Source of the DNA: Jaminaea rosea | Taxonomy: Eukaryota; Basidiomycota; Exobasidiomycetes; Microstromatales | Assembly: GCF_003144245.1 (NCBI RefSeq) | Contig: NW_020289977.1 | Coordinates: 558,001-622,000, forward strand | Reading direction: 5' to 3' | DNA length: 64,000 nucleotides | Shown: one piece after another, positions 43,701 to 54,197 of the stretch | Layout of the letters: every line of letters starts with the position of its first letter | Position numbering within the stretch: position 1 is the stretch's first letter | Notes under the pieces: model-generated | The model's input: only the letters and a program-made list of their open reading frames with translations | What the model was told of the DNA's origin: nothing | Database searches by the model: none | Translations under genes and position numbers: made by a program

Positions 43701-45807
43701 TTCCAATTCGGTGCAGTCCCGTCTCAAGAACGTGCTCGGCGAGGAGCGCTTCGTGCGTACGATGGCGACCATCTTCTGCCTCAGGCAGGATCCAGCCTTC
43801 AATGTTCGCGAGGCGGCTTCAGGCAGCTGGAAGGCCATCATCGTCAACACGGCAAAGACGATTCGCGAGCTTTTGCCGATGATCATAGATCTGATCATTC
43901 GATCGCTCAGCCGCGATGGCGAGGATCAGCGCGAGATTGCTTCGCGCACGCTCGGAGAGATCACGCGCAAGCTGGGTGGATCGGTGCTGGAGGAGATCGT
44001 GCCGCAGCTGCAACAGCGTGGGTCAGATGCTGGTGCATCAGCCGCCGTGCGCGCTGGTGTCATGCTTGCCGTCGAGAGTCTGCTGGAGAACGCGACCGAA
44101 GCTCAGCTCGAGGATCACGAAGACGCGCTTATTGCCGCAACACGCCAAGGACTCACCGACCGCTCTCCCGCTGTTCGCGAAGCTGCAGCCTCAGCTTTCG
44201 ATGCTCTGCAAGAGACGGTGGGCCAGCGCGCTATCGAAGAGGTCATTCCTGTATTGCTCGGCGCCCTTCAGAATCGCAAGGACAGCGGTGGAGACGACTC
44301 GATGGCAGAGACATCGCTCGCTGCCCTACGCGAAGTCATGCGCACTCGTGCGGACACCGTCTTCCCTGCGTCGCTGCCCACGCTTCTTGTTCAACCCATC
44401 TCGGCCTTCAATGCTCGCGCCCTGGGCAATCTTGTCGCCGTCGCCGGCAACGCAATCAACCGCCGGCTGTCGCAGATTCTCGGCGCTCTCGCAACAGCCA
44501 TGGACGCCGAGGAGGACGAGGACACGCGCGAGGCTCTGCAGGAGGCTGTGGACGCGGTTCTCAAGGCAGTGAACAACTTCGAAGCCTTGCACCAGCTCAT
44601 GATGCTCCTCCTCAGCTGGGTAGGAGACGCGGCGGACAAGGAAAAGCGCAAGGTTCTTCACGGCTGTCGCTACTACTCCAAGTTCGCATCCGACCTTTCA
44701 GAGCGAGGAGGAGCGCGCGCGCTGGAGGGTTACAACAAGGATTGGCTTCGTCGCTTGGCCACCCTTCTTGACTCGCGCGAGCCAGACGTCGTCGATGCCT
44801 GTTTGCCCGCACTTGCAGCCTGCGTTGAGGCGATGGAGGACCCAGAGGAGCTCGTCATCCCGTTGCGACACACATTGTCGGGCCTGTCGGACGAAGTCCC
44901 CGGCCTGGCGAAGAAGGAGGGCTTCGGCGCTTGCTCGGGCGTATTCCTTGCTGGTCTGCTGAGCGGCACGGGCGAGCAAAAGGAGCAGGCCGCTGTTGGT
45001 CTTGGCATCTTGGTCATGAAGGCGGATCCCGTGGCCATCAAGCCGTTTGTCACCACTGGGCTGGCCGGCCCGCTCATTCGAGCATGCGGAGAGCGACACG
45101 CTGCCCAGGTGAAGGCGGCGATTCTTAACACGCTCGACACATGCCTGAAGCGCATCCCGCAGCACCTCAAGCCCTTCTATCCCCAGCTTTCACGCTCTTT
45201 CCTCAAAGCAGTGGGCGACCCAACTGGACTGGCGGTGAGGAATTCAGCGTCAGTCTGCCTTGGGACCCTCTCCACCATCTCCGGAGCACGTCTCGACCTC
45301 AACGCTCTCATCACGGGGGCACGCTCCGGCATTCGCGGCGAGGAAGAGACAACCGACTACCCCGATGGGTCGGCGAGTGGCCTTGCTCAAGTTCTGCTTC
45401 GCTCCGAGCTTGGCAATGCCCAAGTGGACGCAGTCAAGGGGGACGTGGCCTCCCTCATCGAGTCGGCGTTTAGCCCCGGCTGTGACGAGGAACGCTTCAA
45501 GTCCTCCATGGCCGACGTACTCTCCGGTTTCACGCGTCACGACCCTGCAGCAGCAAGATCGCTCGTCGTAGCACACGTCCTACCAGCCGCAACAGACTCG
45601 ACACTTGCCTCGCTGTGTCTTGCTTCGCTGCTGGAAAACGTGCATGAGCTGGCGTACGACTTCGGTCATGCGGAGAAGATGGCGCACATCGTGAAGGAGT
45701 TTTGCGTTGCCGGGCCGGGTATTGCCCGCCCGGCGAGGGAGGCGAGGGAGTGGATGAAGACGAGGAACCCGTGGGCATCGGACGAGGGGGTCATGGGGGC
45801 GTTTTGA
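37793..45807 (+). CDS. GCN1: Gcn1, ribosome-associated activator of Gcn2 kinase
   Basis: Two exons, 37793-38503 and 38572-45807, phase 0, give 2648 residues, close to yeast Gcn1 (2672). The protein is almost entirely HEAT repeats. The eEF3-like central section can be followed in stretches such as KRGAAYGLAGIIKG-type (here HRRGAAYGLAGIIKGRG), QWRTKKGAIELLGAYS and VDRQGAAQGLSEVLAALG. The last shared block (PRIRQSSLSLCSELLFRLGG) corresponds to the Gcn2-binding region. A charged coiled-coil-like stretch (about 590-650, KKKAAESKTLTKEQKSKVD) sits in the N-terminal half. Gcn1 binds translating, collided ribosomes and passes the uncharged-tRNA signal to Gcn2. A 68-base intron (GTGAGC...CCGCAG) is the only one seen. 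Confidence 0.97.
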
Positions 45808-45933
45808 GCGTTGGGGCTGGTGCGGAATGCGGACGTGGAGATGTGCAATCATGCCTTGAGCTTGGTAGCGCAAGAATGCATTAGATGACAAAAAATGATA
45901 GCCTGGTATCTATGGATTGGTAGCAATTAAGCG

Positions 45934-46890
45934 TCATGCAGGTGGTCGCGACTGGCTGCTCTCTACGATCTCGAAGCCGTGATCTTGCAATGTGGGCGTC
46001 GAGGAATGCGGTTTTGATGTTGCTGCTGCTGCCCCCGAGTAGCTGCCACTGTACGCCGATGAGCTAGCTGGCAGAGGTCTGACATATGGTTGAGGTGCAT
46101 GCGGGCGCGAGGGGAGCGAATCGTAGTGCCCTCCTTGTCCTCGCCATGCTCCTCCACCCCTGGATCCGTTGCCACTCGCACCCCTCCCTCGCTGCAGCGC
46201 TCCCCAGCTCTGGCCTCCCCTGCCTCTACTACCCCGCGGCGGCCCTCGCACCGGTGCAAGGCTGGTCCCCTTGGTACCTCCTTCCAACATCCTCGGCGCC
46301 GCGGCGATGATGTCCAGAATAGCTGGAATGTCGGCCTCACTGGGCAGCGCCGGGAGCCGAGCAGGAGTGATCGACGCAACGCAGTGGAACCCCTCGCTGG
46401 CTGTCGGTCGATGAAATTGCCCCATGAATGTGTTGAGGATGCGCAGCCCTATCTCGGGCGAGCTAATTGTCTCATGCTCTGTCCTTGCCATCAGCCGGCG
46501 TCTGCACTCCTCCAGCGGTGTATCAAACACGAGCGCCTCCACGATGACCTCCACGCCAGGCGTCTGCTCCTGATACTGGTGAGCCAACCGCAACCATGTA
46601 GCTCGTTGAGAGGCGTCTACGTTTGTGCGGTCGACGCAGACGTTCTTGCCCTGCGAAAGGCTGCGCATGACCAGAGACTCGACTGCCTGGCGCGACCCGA
46701 GGACGTCTTGTGAGGCTCGTACAAAGTTGAAGGGCGAGTCGCGGGAGCATAGAGAGTTGGCAAAGTTCGACTTGCCTGAGCCAACGAGGCCGACAAGGAC
46801 AATGACTCTTTGCTGTCGCCTCTGCGAGCTTCCGGAGCTCTCCGCCGTTTCCATTGTGGCCTGATCCTGATCCTGGCTCTCTGTTTGCAT
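45934..46890 (-). CDS. P-loop nucleotide/polynucleotide kinase (AAA_33/PNKP type) with RGG tail
   Basis: Intronless, 318 residues. The N-terminal kinase has Walker A GLVGSGKS (34-41), VRASQDVLGSR and VDRTNVDASQR (Asp87), which is the D-x-T-N element of PNKP-like kinases. A lid-like arginine helix follows (DTPLEECRRRLMAR). After about residue 205 the protein becomes Gly/Arg-rich (RGPPRGSRGRGG, RGGGAWRGQGG), an RGG-type RNA-binding tail, then Ser/Pro/Tyr-rich to the end. No phosphatase domain precedes the kinase, unlike PNKP. The family includes DNA/RNA 5'-kinases and metabolic kinases. RNA 5'-end phosphorylation is a guess prompted by the tail. Convergent with GCN1 (126 bases between stops) and divergent from SDE2. 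Confidence 0.82.
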   Translation of the reverse strand: MQTESQDQDQATMETAESSGSSQRRQQRVIVLVGLVGSGKSNFANSLCSRDSPFNFVRASQDVLGSRQAVESLVMRSLSQGKNVCVDRTNVDASQRATWLRLAHQYQEQTPGVEVIVEALVFDTPLEECRRRLMARTEHETISSPEIGLRILNTFMGQFHRPTASEGFHCVASITPARLPALPSEADIPAILDIIAAAPRMLEGGTKGTSLAPVRGPPRGSRGRGGQSWGALQRGRGASGNGSRGGGAWRGQGGHYDSLPSRPHAPQPYVRPLPASSSAYSGSYSGAAAATSKPHSSTPTLQDHGFEIVESSQSRPPA

Positions 46891-47061
46891 AGTAACTGGT
46901 TGAGGAGAGCAAGAAGCGAGGATAGCGGAAGGAGAGGCGGATAGCGACCGAGCGGAGAGCTCGTCTTATGAGACCGGAACGGAGACCAGACCCGCGGGGA
47001 AAGTGAGATGGAAGTTGAGCAGCATCGATGTGCATCTTTCCATTCATCCATCACCTCCGCC
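46891..47061. promoter_or_regulatory. Very short divergent promoter between P-loop kinase and SDE2
   Basis: Only 171 bases separate the proposed ATGs, so the two genes probably share a bidirectional promoter. The sequence is A/G-rich on the plus strand around 46900-46990. No known element is recognised. Confidence 0.45.
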
Positions 47062-48107
47062 ATGGCTGCAGTCGCTCAACAACACGCACAAGGCTCGTGG
47101 GCCAGAGTCGGCCGCACTGATCCGATGCCTCATGGTGCGGAGACAAGGTGAGCTCCAGTGGTAATGCGAGAAGTGATCTCGCACCTGAAGGCGAGCTCGA
47201 CTGCTGACCACTCGTTGTCCCCAACCCTCTCAGCGTGCCCGTCCTACTTCGTACCATGGCGCCTTTTCCGAAATCATTGTCTCTCAGGTTACCGATGTCG
47301 ACATCCGCAGAGGAGATTTTGACTGGAGTAGCGGATCGCCTTCACCTCTCCCAGAAGTCAGCCTCGCTGCTGCGCCTCTATGCTAGGAGTGGCAAGCGTA
47401 TCTCACCAGACACGACGCTACAGACCCTCTCGCCGAATGGCGCATTCCTCGATCTCGAGCTCCGTCTCTCGGTCCTGGGCGGCAAAGGTGGCTTCGGCTC
47501 CATGCTACGAGCGCAAGGCGGCAAGATGAGCGCACGCAAGGGCGAAGAGAACAACGACTCTTGCCGCGACCTCAATGGCAGGCGACTCAAGACAGTGAAA
47601 GAGGCTCAGTCACTTGCCGCATATCTCGCTGCTGCACCAGCTCGCGAGGCGGCCCTCTCTAAAGCGCAGGCGGAAAAGTACGCAAAGCTTGAAAAGATGT
47701 TGGGAAGGAAGCCAAAGGATCAGAAGGATTTCGAAGAGGCGGCCGGGAGACTGGATGATGCCGGCGGTGATTTGGGTCAGGGAGAGAACGAGGACGATGT
47801 GGGAGAGGGGCCGAGCAGATTGGTTGCAGTGAGGGGCAAGGAGGCCTCGTCGAGCGGTGTTAGTGGTGGCGCCGGGGGTAAGCGCGGCAAGCTCGAGGAC
47901 TCAAAATATTTGGTGGAGAGTAGGGAAGCTGTGGATAAGGCCAAGAGTGCCGTCGCGCTGGCCATGGCCAAGAGGAAGAAGAAGGAGGCGGCTGCTAAGG
48001 CAGCGACAGGTTCCTCGACGACGAAGCCGTCGTCAGCGAAGGTTGCACCGGCTACTGCCGCGAGTGCGATAGCGACGCCGACCCAAGCAGCTGCGACGAC
48101 TAGCTGA
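47062..48107 (+). CDS. SDE2: Sde2, ubiquitin-fold spliceosome/genome-stability factor
   Basis: Proposed exons 47062-47147 and 47234-48107 (319 residues). The intron has a GTGAGC donor and CCTCTCAG acceptor. Splicing supplies the first strand of the ubiquitin-like fold (VPVLLRT), which the unspliced frame, beginning at ATG 47256, would lose. The signature LSVLGGKGGFGSMLRAQGGKM holds the GG-KGG processing site at the end of the ubiquitin fold. ENNDSCRDLNGRRLKTVKEA is the conserved Sde2 core. The C-terminal half is Lys/Ala-rich with a basic helix (AMAKRKKKEAAAKAA). In fission yeast, Sde2 is cleaved by deubiquitinases and the Lys-starting fragment enters the spliceosome. An alternative start is the in-frame ATG at 47125. 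Confidence 0.88.
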
Positions 48108-48711
48108 GAATCAGGGTCCTGTTTCCCCCCATCTTTGTAATTGTATTCGTACCTGCTTCCCATGATTGCTTGCGCTGAACGCTACCAGTCTGCCATCCCC
48201 TACCAACACCCACCGTTCACAGCTCCATTGCCGACACATGGCGGCTGGCTGGGCGCACTATCGGGCGTTTGTTGGCGTAGCTCCGGAGCAAGCGTGAAGC
48301 GAGAGAGGGGTTGGCCACAGCTTGCCATGGCCAGTTGGGCGCAAACACACAGATGCTGCACGCACACCACAAACGCCTACTCAGTCATCACCTCATCCTA
48401 TGGTCACGTCGACAAATGTCATCACGACTTCGCATGATGGGCGATTGATGGTGCCGAAAGGCCGATAAGTCGCTCCTCTGATTCTTCGTCCTCACTTGCT
48501 CATTCAATCAGCTGTCACTCTGCTTGCCTATCTGCCGCCCGCTTCGATCCGCATTGGCTTTTGACTTGCTTGACGTCTCGTTCATCGCCGACTTCGCCTC
48601 TCGCAGCAGCACAAGCTCATATGGAAGCGTCCGAGTTGACCTTTTCTGCCTTTCGCTGCCGTTGACTGCCTCTGCCCTTGCTCGATTGGCTCCAACGAAG
48701 CCTCGATGCCG

Positions 48712-48744
<33 letters not shown>

Positions 48745-49514
48745 AGCGTCTCAGCGACTGGACACACAGGTCTTGGCCCTCTGCTGTGCTGCCGCGAGCC
48801 CCCTCTTTCTCCTTTGCTCCGTGTCCGTCGAGGCGTCGTCGGAAGCAGATCGCTCGCTCGTCGAGTCGACGGCGGCCTCCTCGCCTGAGAGAGGGCAGAT
48901 GGCAGAGGCGGGAGCGGTTCACCCACCACGGCGTGCTTCAGTCGACACCAGGACGACTGTACCACTTTCTCAGTGCGGCGGGCAGAGTGGAACTGGTTTC
49001 ACTTCACTCTCTCTCCCTCCATCATCATCACCATCACTGCCCACCATCTCTTCTTTTCCATCTTCACGACTCTTTCCTCGATAGAGATCTTTATCCCGCA
49101 CGCACAGCGTCCCGGCTTTTGAGTCCAGGGCTATGGCATCTTCTCCTTGTTAAAGCAGCCACTAGCCCCTCTCCAAGGCCCCTCGACGCCCGGTGTCCAA
49201 TACACGACGTTGACGATCACAGGCCATCCTCTTTCTCCCCTCACATCTTCTTACCTCTCTTACTCGACCCTCTCCTCACATCAAACTCCTATTTCCATCA
49301 CGTCTGGGCACGCGTCGGATGTCCTCAGGCCCCTCCTTGCATCGCATCTCACAACCGACCCAGATCTACACCTCCTGCATCGCTCCTTGGCCCTACTCCG
49401 CCTCGCTCTCTTCCCTGTCAAGGGCAGCAGCTCTACTCAAGCCAGCGCAAGTGGTAGGCGCTTGAGCTTGGCTGCTTGACTGCCACATCGTCGTCGCCTT
49501 CGTCGTCGTCGTCG
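48108..49514. other. Long intergenic region and C/T-rich leader of the Ser-rich gene
   Basis: 1407 bases without a recognised gene. It contains a hexanucleotide repeat (48712-48744), an ATG-led 60-codon upstream frame (48706-48888) beginning with a Leu-Arg repeat, and a C/T-rich stretch from about 48980 to 49400. An open plus-strand frame 48678-49457 has no family resemblance. Confidence 0.45.
48712..48744. repeat. CTGCGT hexanucleotide tandem repeat, about 5.5 copies
   Basis: Perfect CTGCGT units run for about 33 bases in the presumed leader of the downstream gene. Read in the frame of the upstream ATG at 48706 they would encode alternating Leu-Arg. Confidence 0.9.
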
Positions 49515-52500
49515 ATGACCAGTGCAAGCGTGGCTGTATCATCCTCTATCCCTTCAAGGATGCAGGACCGCCTGCCGACGGCTACTGCTAGCACTAGCGG
49601 CAGCAGCGGTAGCGGTAGCAACAGCAGCCAAGGTCATGACCACACAGCTGCTTCTCGAGAAGAGCTCCGCGAGAAGATCAAGGAGATGAGACAGGCTAAA
49701 CAGAATGCAGTTGCAGAGACGACTGCTGCCTCGACAAGCCAACATTCAGACTCTTCGTCCTCCAGCAACGGCTTCCTGAGGCCACAACAGGGGCGTAATG
49801 GCATCACGCAGGGGCATACACTATCGCAGAATGATCCTCGCTACCTAACGTGGTGTGCAGATGAGTTCGAGGAGATGGATGAGCGGGGGCAGAGCAGCTC
49901 CGGCCACGACTCGTCCTCGGCAAGTGCTGAAGAGAGCACTATCCTTGGGCACGGCACCATGGCTTCTCTCATGAACCCTTCCTTTTCACCTCGCGCACCC
50001 AGCGCAGCCAGCATGGCCAAGTCTACGGGAGCGTCCTCGTCCTCTCCACCTTCAGAGACAGTCTGGATGCAGAGCGGCATGGACGATGGCCGAGCTTCAC
50101 TTGATACCCTCGCAGCAGCTCCTGCCACCAGTCGCGAGAGCTACGACAGTCTTGCCTCATCCGTGCGTTCTCGCCGTTCAGGGACCTCGAGTCCGGCCAC
50201 TACCTCTACTCTATCTGCTCGCAAAGGGTCTGGATCACGCGCTTCAACGAGAAGCTCATCGACGCGTCCTATCTCACCACGAGGACCTCCGCCGAGTGAG
50301 CCACTACCGATGCTACCTTCCGGACGTCGATCGACGTCTTCGTACGCCTCCAGTAGATCAGGGGGTAGCCAAGGTAGCCGTAATGCTGTGCGACCGCCGC
50401 CCAACGAGCCTTTGCCTGATCTGCCTCGCCCGTCGACGTCGTCCAGGGGCGGCTCCTCAGGTGATCGGCCCTTCACCTCCCTGTCGGGCTCATCAGCCGT
50501 CATGCGTGCTAGCGTTGATAGCAGCCGGCGCTCATCGACATGGTCCAGCCCGGAATGGTCAGAGGCAAGGAGCGAGGCAGAAGACGACACGGAGGCAGAG
50601 GAGAACGCTTTTGGACAAGCCGGTCAGTCGCTTCCCAGCATGGAAGAGGAAGCAGGGCCGCAGGGCAATCACACGAACCACTCCAAGGGCAAGGCACGAT
50701 CGTCACACGGGACGCCGTCCGACATTGAGGGACAGGCACACCAGCGTCGCTCGTACGTTTCCGATGCCGAGACAGAGACTGGGCCAGGGTGGGAAGACTC
50801 TACGTACGAAAATGAGCACCGAAATGCTATTCAGGGTCACGGTGGACAGCCACGGACGACAATTGATGCTCTGGCGCAGAGACTCAGCAGGGCGAGCGAA
50901 AATTCCAACACCAGCTTCGTCGCCCTCTATCAGCGCAATGCCGAGTCGGACGTCGAGGGATCCACGTCTGGCTACCAATCAGAGCAGCACGAGCCGCCGG
51001 CTACGCCCACAACACGCTCGTCACACCTTTCCACTATCCATTCCTCCGCAGTAGGAACGCCTAGCATCAGCATAGACGAGGTAGACAGCGATGCCACGAT
51101 CTCGGACGGCGGCTCGGGCAATACACACGACGCTGATACGCCGCGAAAGAAGCGCAGGCAGAAATCTCGCCCAACTAGATCGATGGGTTTTGACGAGCAG
51201 AGGGCCATGCTGCCTTCTGTGCGCAAGAGCTCTACCAAGCCCTTTGCTCCTCGACCGGATCAGGCGCCCGAGCCCCCCGAGAAAGACCCTTTCGCCTTCT
51301 ACTCCTTCTCTCCAGACCTTCCTCCCTTCGTCCCGCAGGGTCTTAGCCCCATGGACCTGACCGGCCGTGGTACATGGGCCAGTATTGCTGCTCGCTCAGG
51401 CATCACGAGCCCTCCAGCATCCATATCTCGGAGCACGAGCTTCTCTACCGTGTCTCCATCCATCGACAGTCGTTTTTCGTCGGGCCCCGTCTCGATGAAG
51501 AAGCTGGCCGCAGAAACGCGAGCCAAGCAGGCAGATGCGAAGGAGTACCAACAGCGGCAAGCTAGTCTTCTCTCGGCCAAATCATGGCTGCCTATGGACA
51601 TCCATGCCCACGCCATCGAGCACGGCCCAGACTACGCAGCGTCACTGCAGTCCATGGGGCACAGCCACGGTCGTGCTAGTCAGCAGTCGCTGCACTCGAT
51701 GGGATCAACCTCACACCTCTCCATGCTTTCGCCCACACACGACTCCGTGGGCGTCGCATTCGATTTCAATCGTCATGCTCAAGCAGCACTCGGCAGAAGC
51801 GTCTCAATCGGCAGTCATCTCGGCCACATGTCCGAAGCATCCGTCGGCAGCGACTCGCTCCGCTCTGTCAAGCAATATCGCGAGTTCTCACAGCAAACCA
51901 CGCCTCCTGCCAGCCCACCACCGGAAGAGCGTGCGCTGGCAGGGAGGAGCGAGGCGGGAGTAGGCGCCGGCGACGGTGACAACGGCATTGCTGCTGGCGA
52001 AGCTGCAGAGACGGGAGGAGTCGGCTCCGACGCGCATCGAGCTCGACGTCACTTCCACCTCTTGAAGAAGCAGAACTCGGCTCTGTCCAACATCTCACGC
52101 TCGGCGTGGGAGACGGACGATGACGGCGACGACGATGGGGCTCGTTCCCACACGCCTACGCAGCTCAGCACGCCCATTCGACGACGGACGTCCCGTCTGC
52201 GCTCGGGCCTGCACGACGATGAGGACCTCGACGACGGTGCGTGGCCGCCGATGAAGATGCGAACCCCGCGCTTGACCTCCAGGCGTAGCAATATTGGCAC
52301 AAATCCCTATGCTAGCAGTACCTTCCGCAACTCGACGCTCTCCCTTGATGGTGATGCTAATCAGGGCGGAAATGCGTCTGACTCTACGCTTGGAAGGCGC
52401 GGCAAGGCGCGCTTCAGTACTGGAGGATACGCTCGCGACGACTCGAGCGAGAATGACAGCGATGGCATTGCGGAGGAGGACGACGATGACGATTCGGGCG

Positions 52501-54197
52501 AGTCGGACCTTGACATCACCACGCCTGCGCAGGAGTTGGCGGACCAGACTGGCGCCTTTGATGCCATCGTACAGTCGCGAGGGTCGAAGCGTAAGCTGCA
52601 GCAGTCAAAAGCGAACACGACTGGTCTTGCCAAGGCCACCAGCTCCCCAAGAACGATCGCAGGCTCTGGCAGGGTCAAGGCCAGCATCAACAGTGGGCGA
52701 GCTGCGAATGACAGCGTCGCCTTCAAGGTTCCGAAGGCTTCCCTCGCCACCAACAAGGGGAAGAGCTTCGACGACTTAGCGACAGAGATCGCCAGTCTCG
52801 CTGTCTCTCTCTCCTCGGCGTCGTCGCCTCGCTCTGCGGACCTCGTGAACGGGAAAGCCAAGGCTCTACATCCATCACTGTCCAAAAATACGACCATCCC
52901 CTCGACCCCTCGTCGCCTCGTCGCACGAGCAGAGAGCCCCGATCTGGAAGAGAGCTTCCGCTCCGAAGCAGAGGCGGCAGACGAAGACGAGGAGGAATCG
53001 CTGATGCTCTCAGAGCTCGACTTTCCGGCTCCCTCCAAGGCGAGGCCGTCGCTGCAAGCCATCAAGCGGGCGTCGAACGAAAGCGCAGCCGTCGCCTCAG
53101 GTGCCGCCGCCGCCGCCGCCGCCAACGTCATTCCCAGTCCTGACACCAAGTCCTCGCCTCTCGCGAAGGTTTCCTCACCGGACGTTAAGTCCTCCCCATT
53201 CGACACGCCGAGCACTGCCGTCTCGTCGGACTGGTCGAGCCTGCCCCGTGGACGCGACAGTGCGACCAGTGTCGCAACGACGGTGGACAACTACCGCGAC
53301 TCGATGCCTATGACCAAGCATGCGTCGCAGGAGATGAAGTTGGCGGACATCGGTGAGAAGGAGGAGATGAGTGCCCTCAGTGATCAAGCTGCACCGTCAT
53401 CCCAGCCAGGAGCCATCGAAGCTTCGACTCGTCTCAGCACGGCAACCGATCGCTCTCTGACGGAGACAGAGGTGGATGAGGCGAAAACTCCACCTGAATT
53501 TGCGAGATTGTCGCTCATTGACGAGGAGGCAAAACCTCGCAGCAGTAGCTTTGCTAGCGCTCAAAACGAACAGCATCATGAGCATCACCAAGACAACGCA
53601 ATGGAGATCCTGGACGGCTCAGAGGACGGCGTGCGTGTGGAGCATGGTATCGCTCTCATTGCACCGCCGCCTGTGCCATCGCCTCAGCCACAGCGTAGCT
53701 TTGCTCAGCCAGCCCCCTCGCCTCGACCGAGGCCAGCAGCTGCTCCGCGTTCTTCTTTGCCGACTCCATCGCGAGGTTCCGCCAAGGGGCTCAAGTCGCC
53801 TACGACCGTGAGACGACCTTCAGACCCAGCTGGAGCGGTTGCGCCACCTTCACGCATCAATGGTACTCCAGCTACGCCTCGGACAAGCGGCTTTCGACCG
53901 CCTGCTTCGACGCAGCACAGCATGGGCTCATCGAGCTCAACAGCATCATCGGCCATTACGGCCCCGGCCATTGCGCCCTCCACGCCGACGTCAAAGGGGG
54001 TTTCCATGACGCTAAAGAGCCCCACTTCACCTCGCACGGGCATCGCGCGACCTTCTGTGGCCACCAGCTTGAAGAAAGGCGGCTCAGGCATCGTTTCATC
54101 ACCAGCAGTTCGATCGCCGACGACGCCCAAGACGACGACGAGTGCGTTGCCCCGCCCGTCGGCATTGCCTGTTGCGGCTGGTAGAGCGGCAAAATAG
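49515..54197 (+). CDS. Large Ser-rich low-complexity protein, function unknown
   Basis: Intronless, 1560 residues from the ATG at 49515; the frame is closed by a stop at 49455. Ser, Ala, Thr and Pro dominate. Less repetitive islands are a short charged helix (REELREKIKEMRQAKQNA) and NDPRYLTWCADEFEEMDE near the N-terminus. A better-ordered block sits around residues 575-720 (KDPFAFYSFSPDLPPFVPQGLSPMDLTGRGTW, then AAETRAKQADAKEYQQRQ and AKSWLPMDIHAHAIEHG). Acidic runs (EEDDDDDSGESDLD) follow, and the C-terminus is basic and Ser/Pro-rich (SPTSPRTGIARPS, SPAVRSPTTPK). Such a tail resembles regions that bind microtubules or are CDK-phosphorylated, but that is speculation. I do not recognise the family. 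Confidence 0.78.
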   Translation: MTSASVAVSSSIPSRMQDRLPTATASTSGSSGSGSNSSQGHDHTAASREELREKIKEMRQAKQNAVAETTAASTSQHSDSSSSSNGFLRPQQGRNGITQGHTLSQNDPRYLTWCADEFEEMDERGQSSSGHDSSSASAEESTILGHGTMASLMNPSFSPRAPSAASMAKSTGASSSSPPSETVWMQSGMDDGRASLDTLAAAPATSRESYDSLASSVRSRRSGTSSPATTSTLSARKGSGSRASTRSSSTRPISPRGPPPSEPLPMLPSGRRSTSSYASSRSGGSQGSRNAVRPPPNEPLPDLPRPSTSSRGGSSGDRPFTSLSGSSAVMRASVDSSRRSSTWSSPEWSEARSEAEDDTEAEENAFGQAGQSLPSMEEEAGPQGNHTNHSKGKARSSHGTPSDIEGQAHQRRSYVSDAETETGPGWEDSTYENEHRNAIQGHGGQPRTTIDALAQRLSRASENSNTSFVALYQRNAESDVEGSTSGYQSEQHEPPATPTTRSSHLSTIHSSAVGTPSISIDEVDSDATISDGGSGNTHDADTPRKKRRQKSRPTRSMGFDEQRAMLPSVRKSSTKPFAPRPDQAPEPPEKDPFAFYSFSPDLPPFVPQGLSPMDLTGRGTWASIAARSGITSPPASISRSTSFSTVSPSIDSRFSSGPVSMKKLAAETRAKQADAKEYQQRQASLLSAKSWLPMDIHAHAIEHGPDYAASLQSMGHSHGRASQQSLHSMGSTSHLSMLSPTHDSVGVAFDFNRHAQAALGRSVSIGSHLGHMSEASVGSDSLRSVKQYREFSQQTTPPASPPPEERALAGRSEAGVGAGDGDNGIAAGEAAETGGVGSDAHRARRHFHLLKKQNSALSNISRSAWETDDDGDDDGARSHTPTQLSTPIRRRTSRLRSGLHDDEDLDDGAWPPMKMRTPRLTSRRSNIGTNPYASSTFRNSTLSLDGDANQGGNASDSTLGRRGKARFSTGGYARDDSSENDSDGIAEEDDDDDSGESDLDITTPAQELADQTGAFDAIVQSRGSKRKLQQSKANTTGLAKATSSPRTIAGSGRVKASINSGRAANDSVAFKVPKASLATNKGKSFDDLATEIASLAVSLSSASSPRSADLVNGKAKALHPSLSKNTTIPSTPRRLVARAESPDLEESFRSEAEAADEDEEESLMLSELDFPAPSKARPSLQAIKRASNESAAVASGAAAAAAANVIPSPDTKSSPLAKVSSPDVKSSPFDTPSTAVSSDWSSLPRGRDSATSVATTVDNYRDSMPMTKHASQEMKLADIGEKEEMSALSDQAAPSSQPGAIEASTRLSTATDRSLTETEVDEAKTPPEFARLSLIDEEAKPRSSSFASAQNEQHHEHHQDNAMEILDGSEDGVRVEHGIALIAPPPVPSPQPQRSFAQPAPSPRPRPAAAPRSSLPTPSRGSAKGLKSPTTVRRPSDPAGAVAPPSRINGTPATPRTSGFRPPASTQHSMGSSSSTASSAITAPAIAPSTPTSKGVSMTLKSPTSPRTGIARPSVATSLKKGGSGIVSSPAVRSPTTPKTTTSALPRPSALPVAAGRAAK

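Noticed and set aside
48678-49457. Plus-strand 259-codon open frame upstream of the Ser-rich gene
   Set aside because: It begins with TTG or GTG-type codons rather than a good ATG, is mostly His/Ser/Pro from C/T-rich DNA, and has no family resemblance; read as leader.
50086-51054. 322-codon plus-strand frame inside the Ser-rich gene
   Set aside because: It lies in another frame of a long low-complexity gene and shows only Arg/Pro-rich out-of-frame composition.
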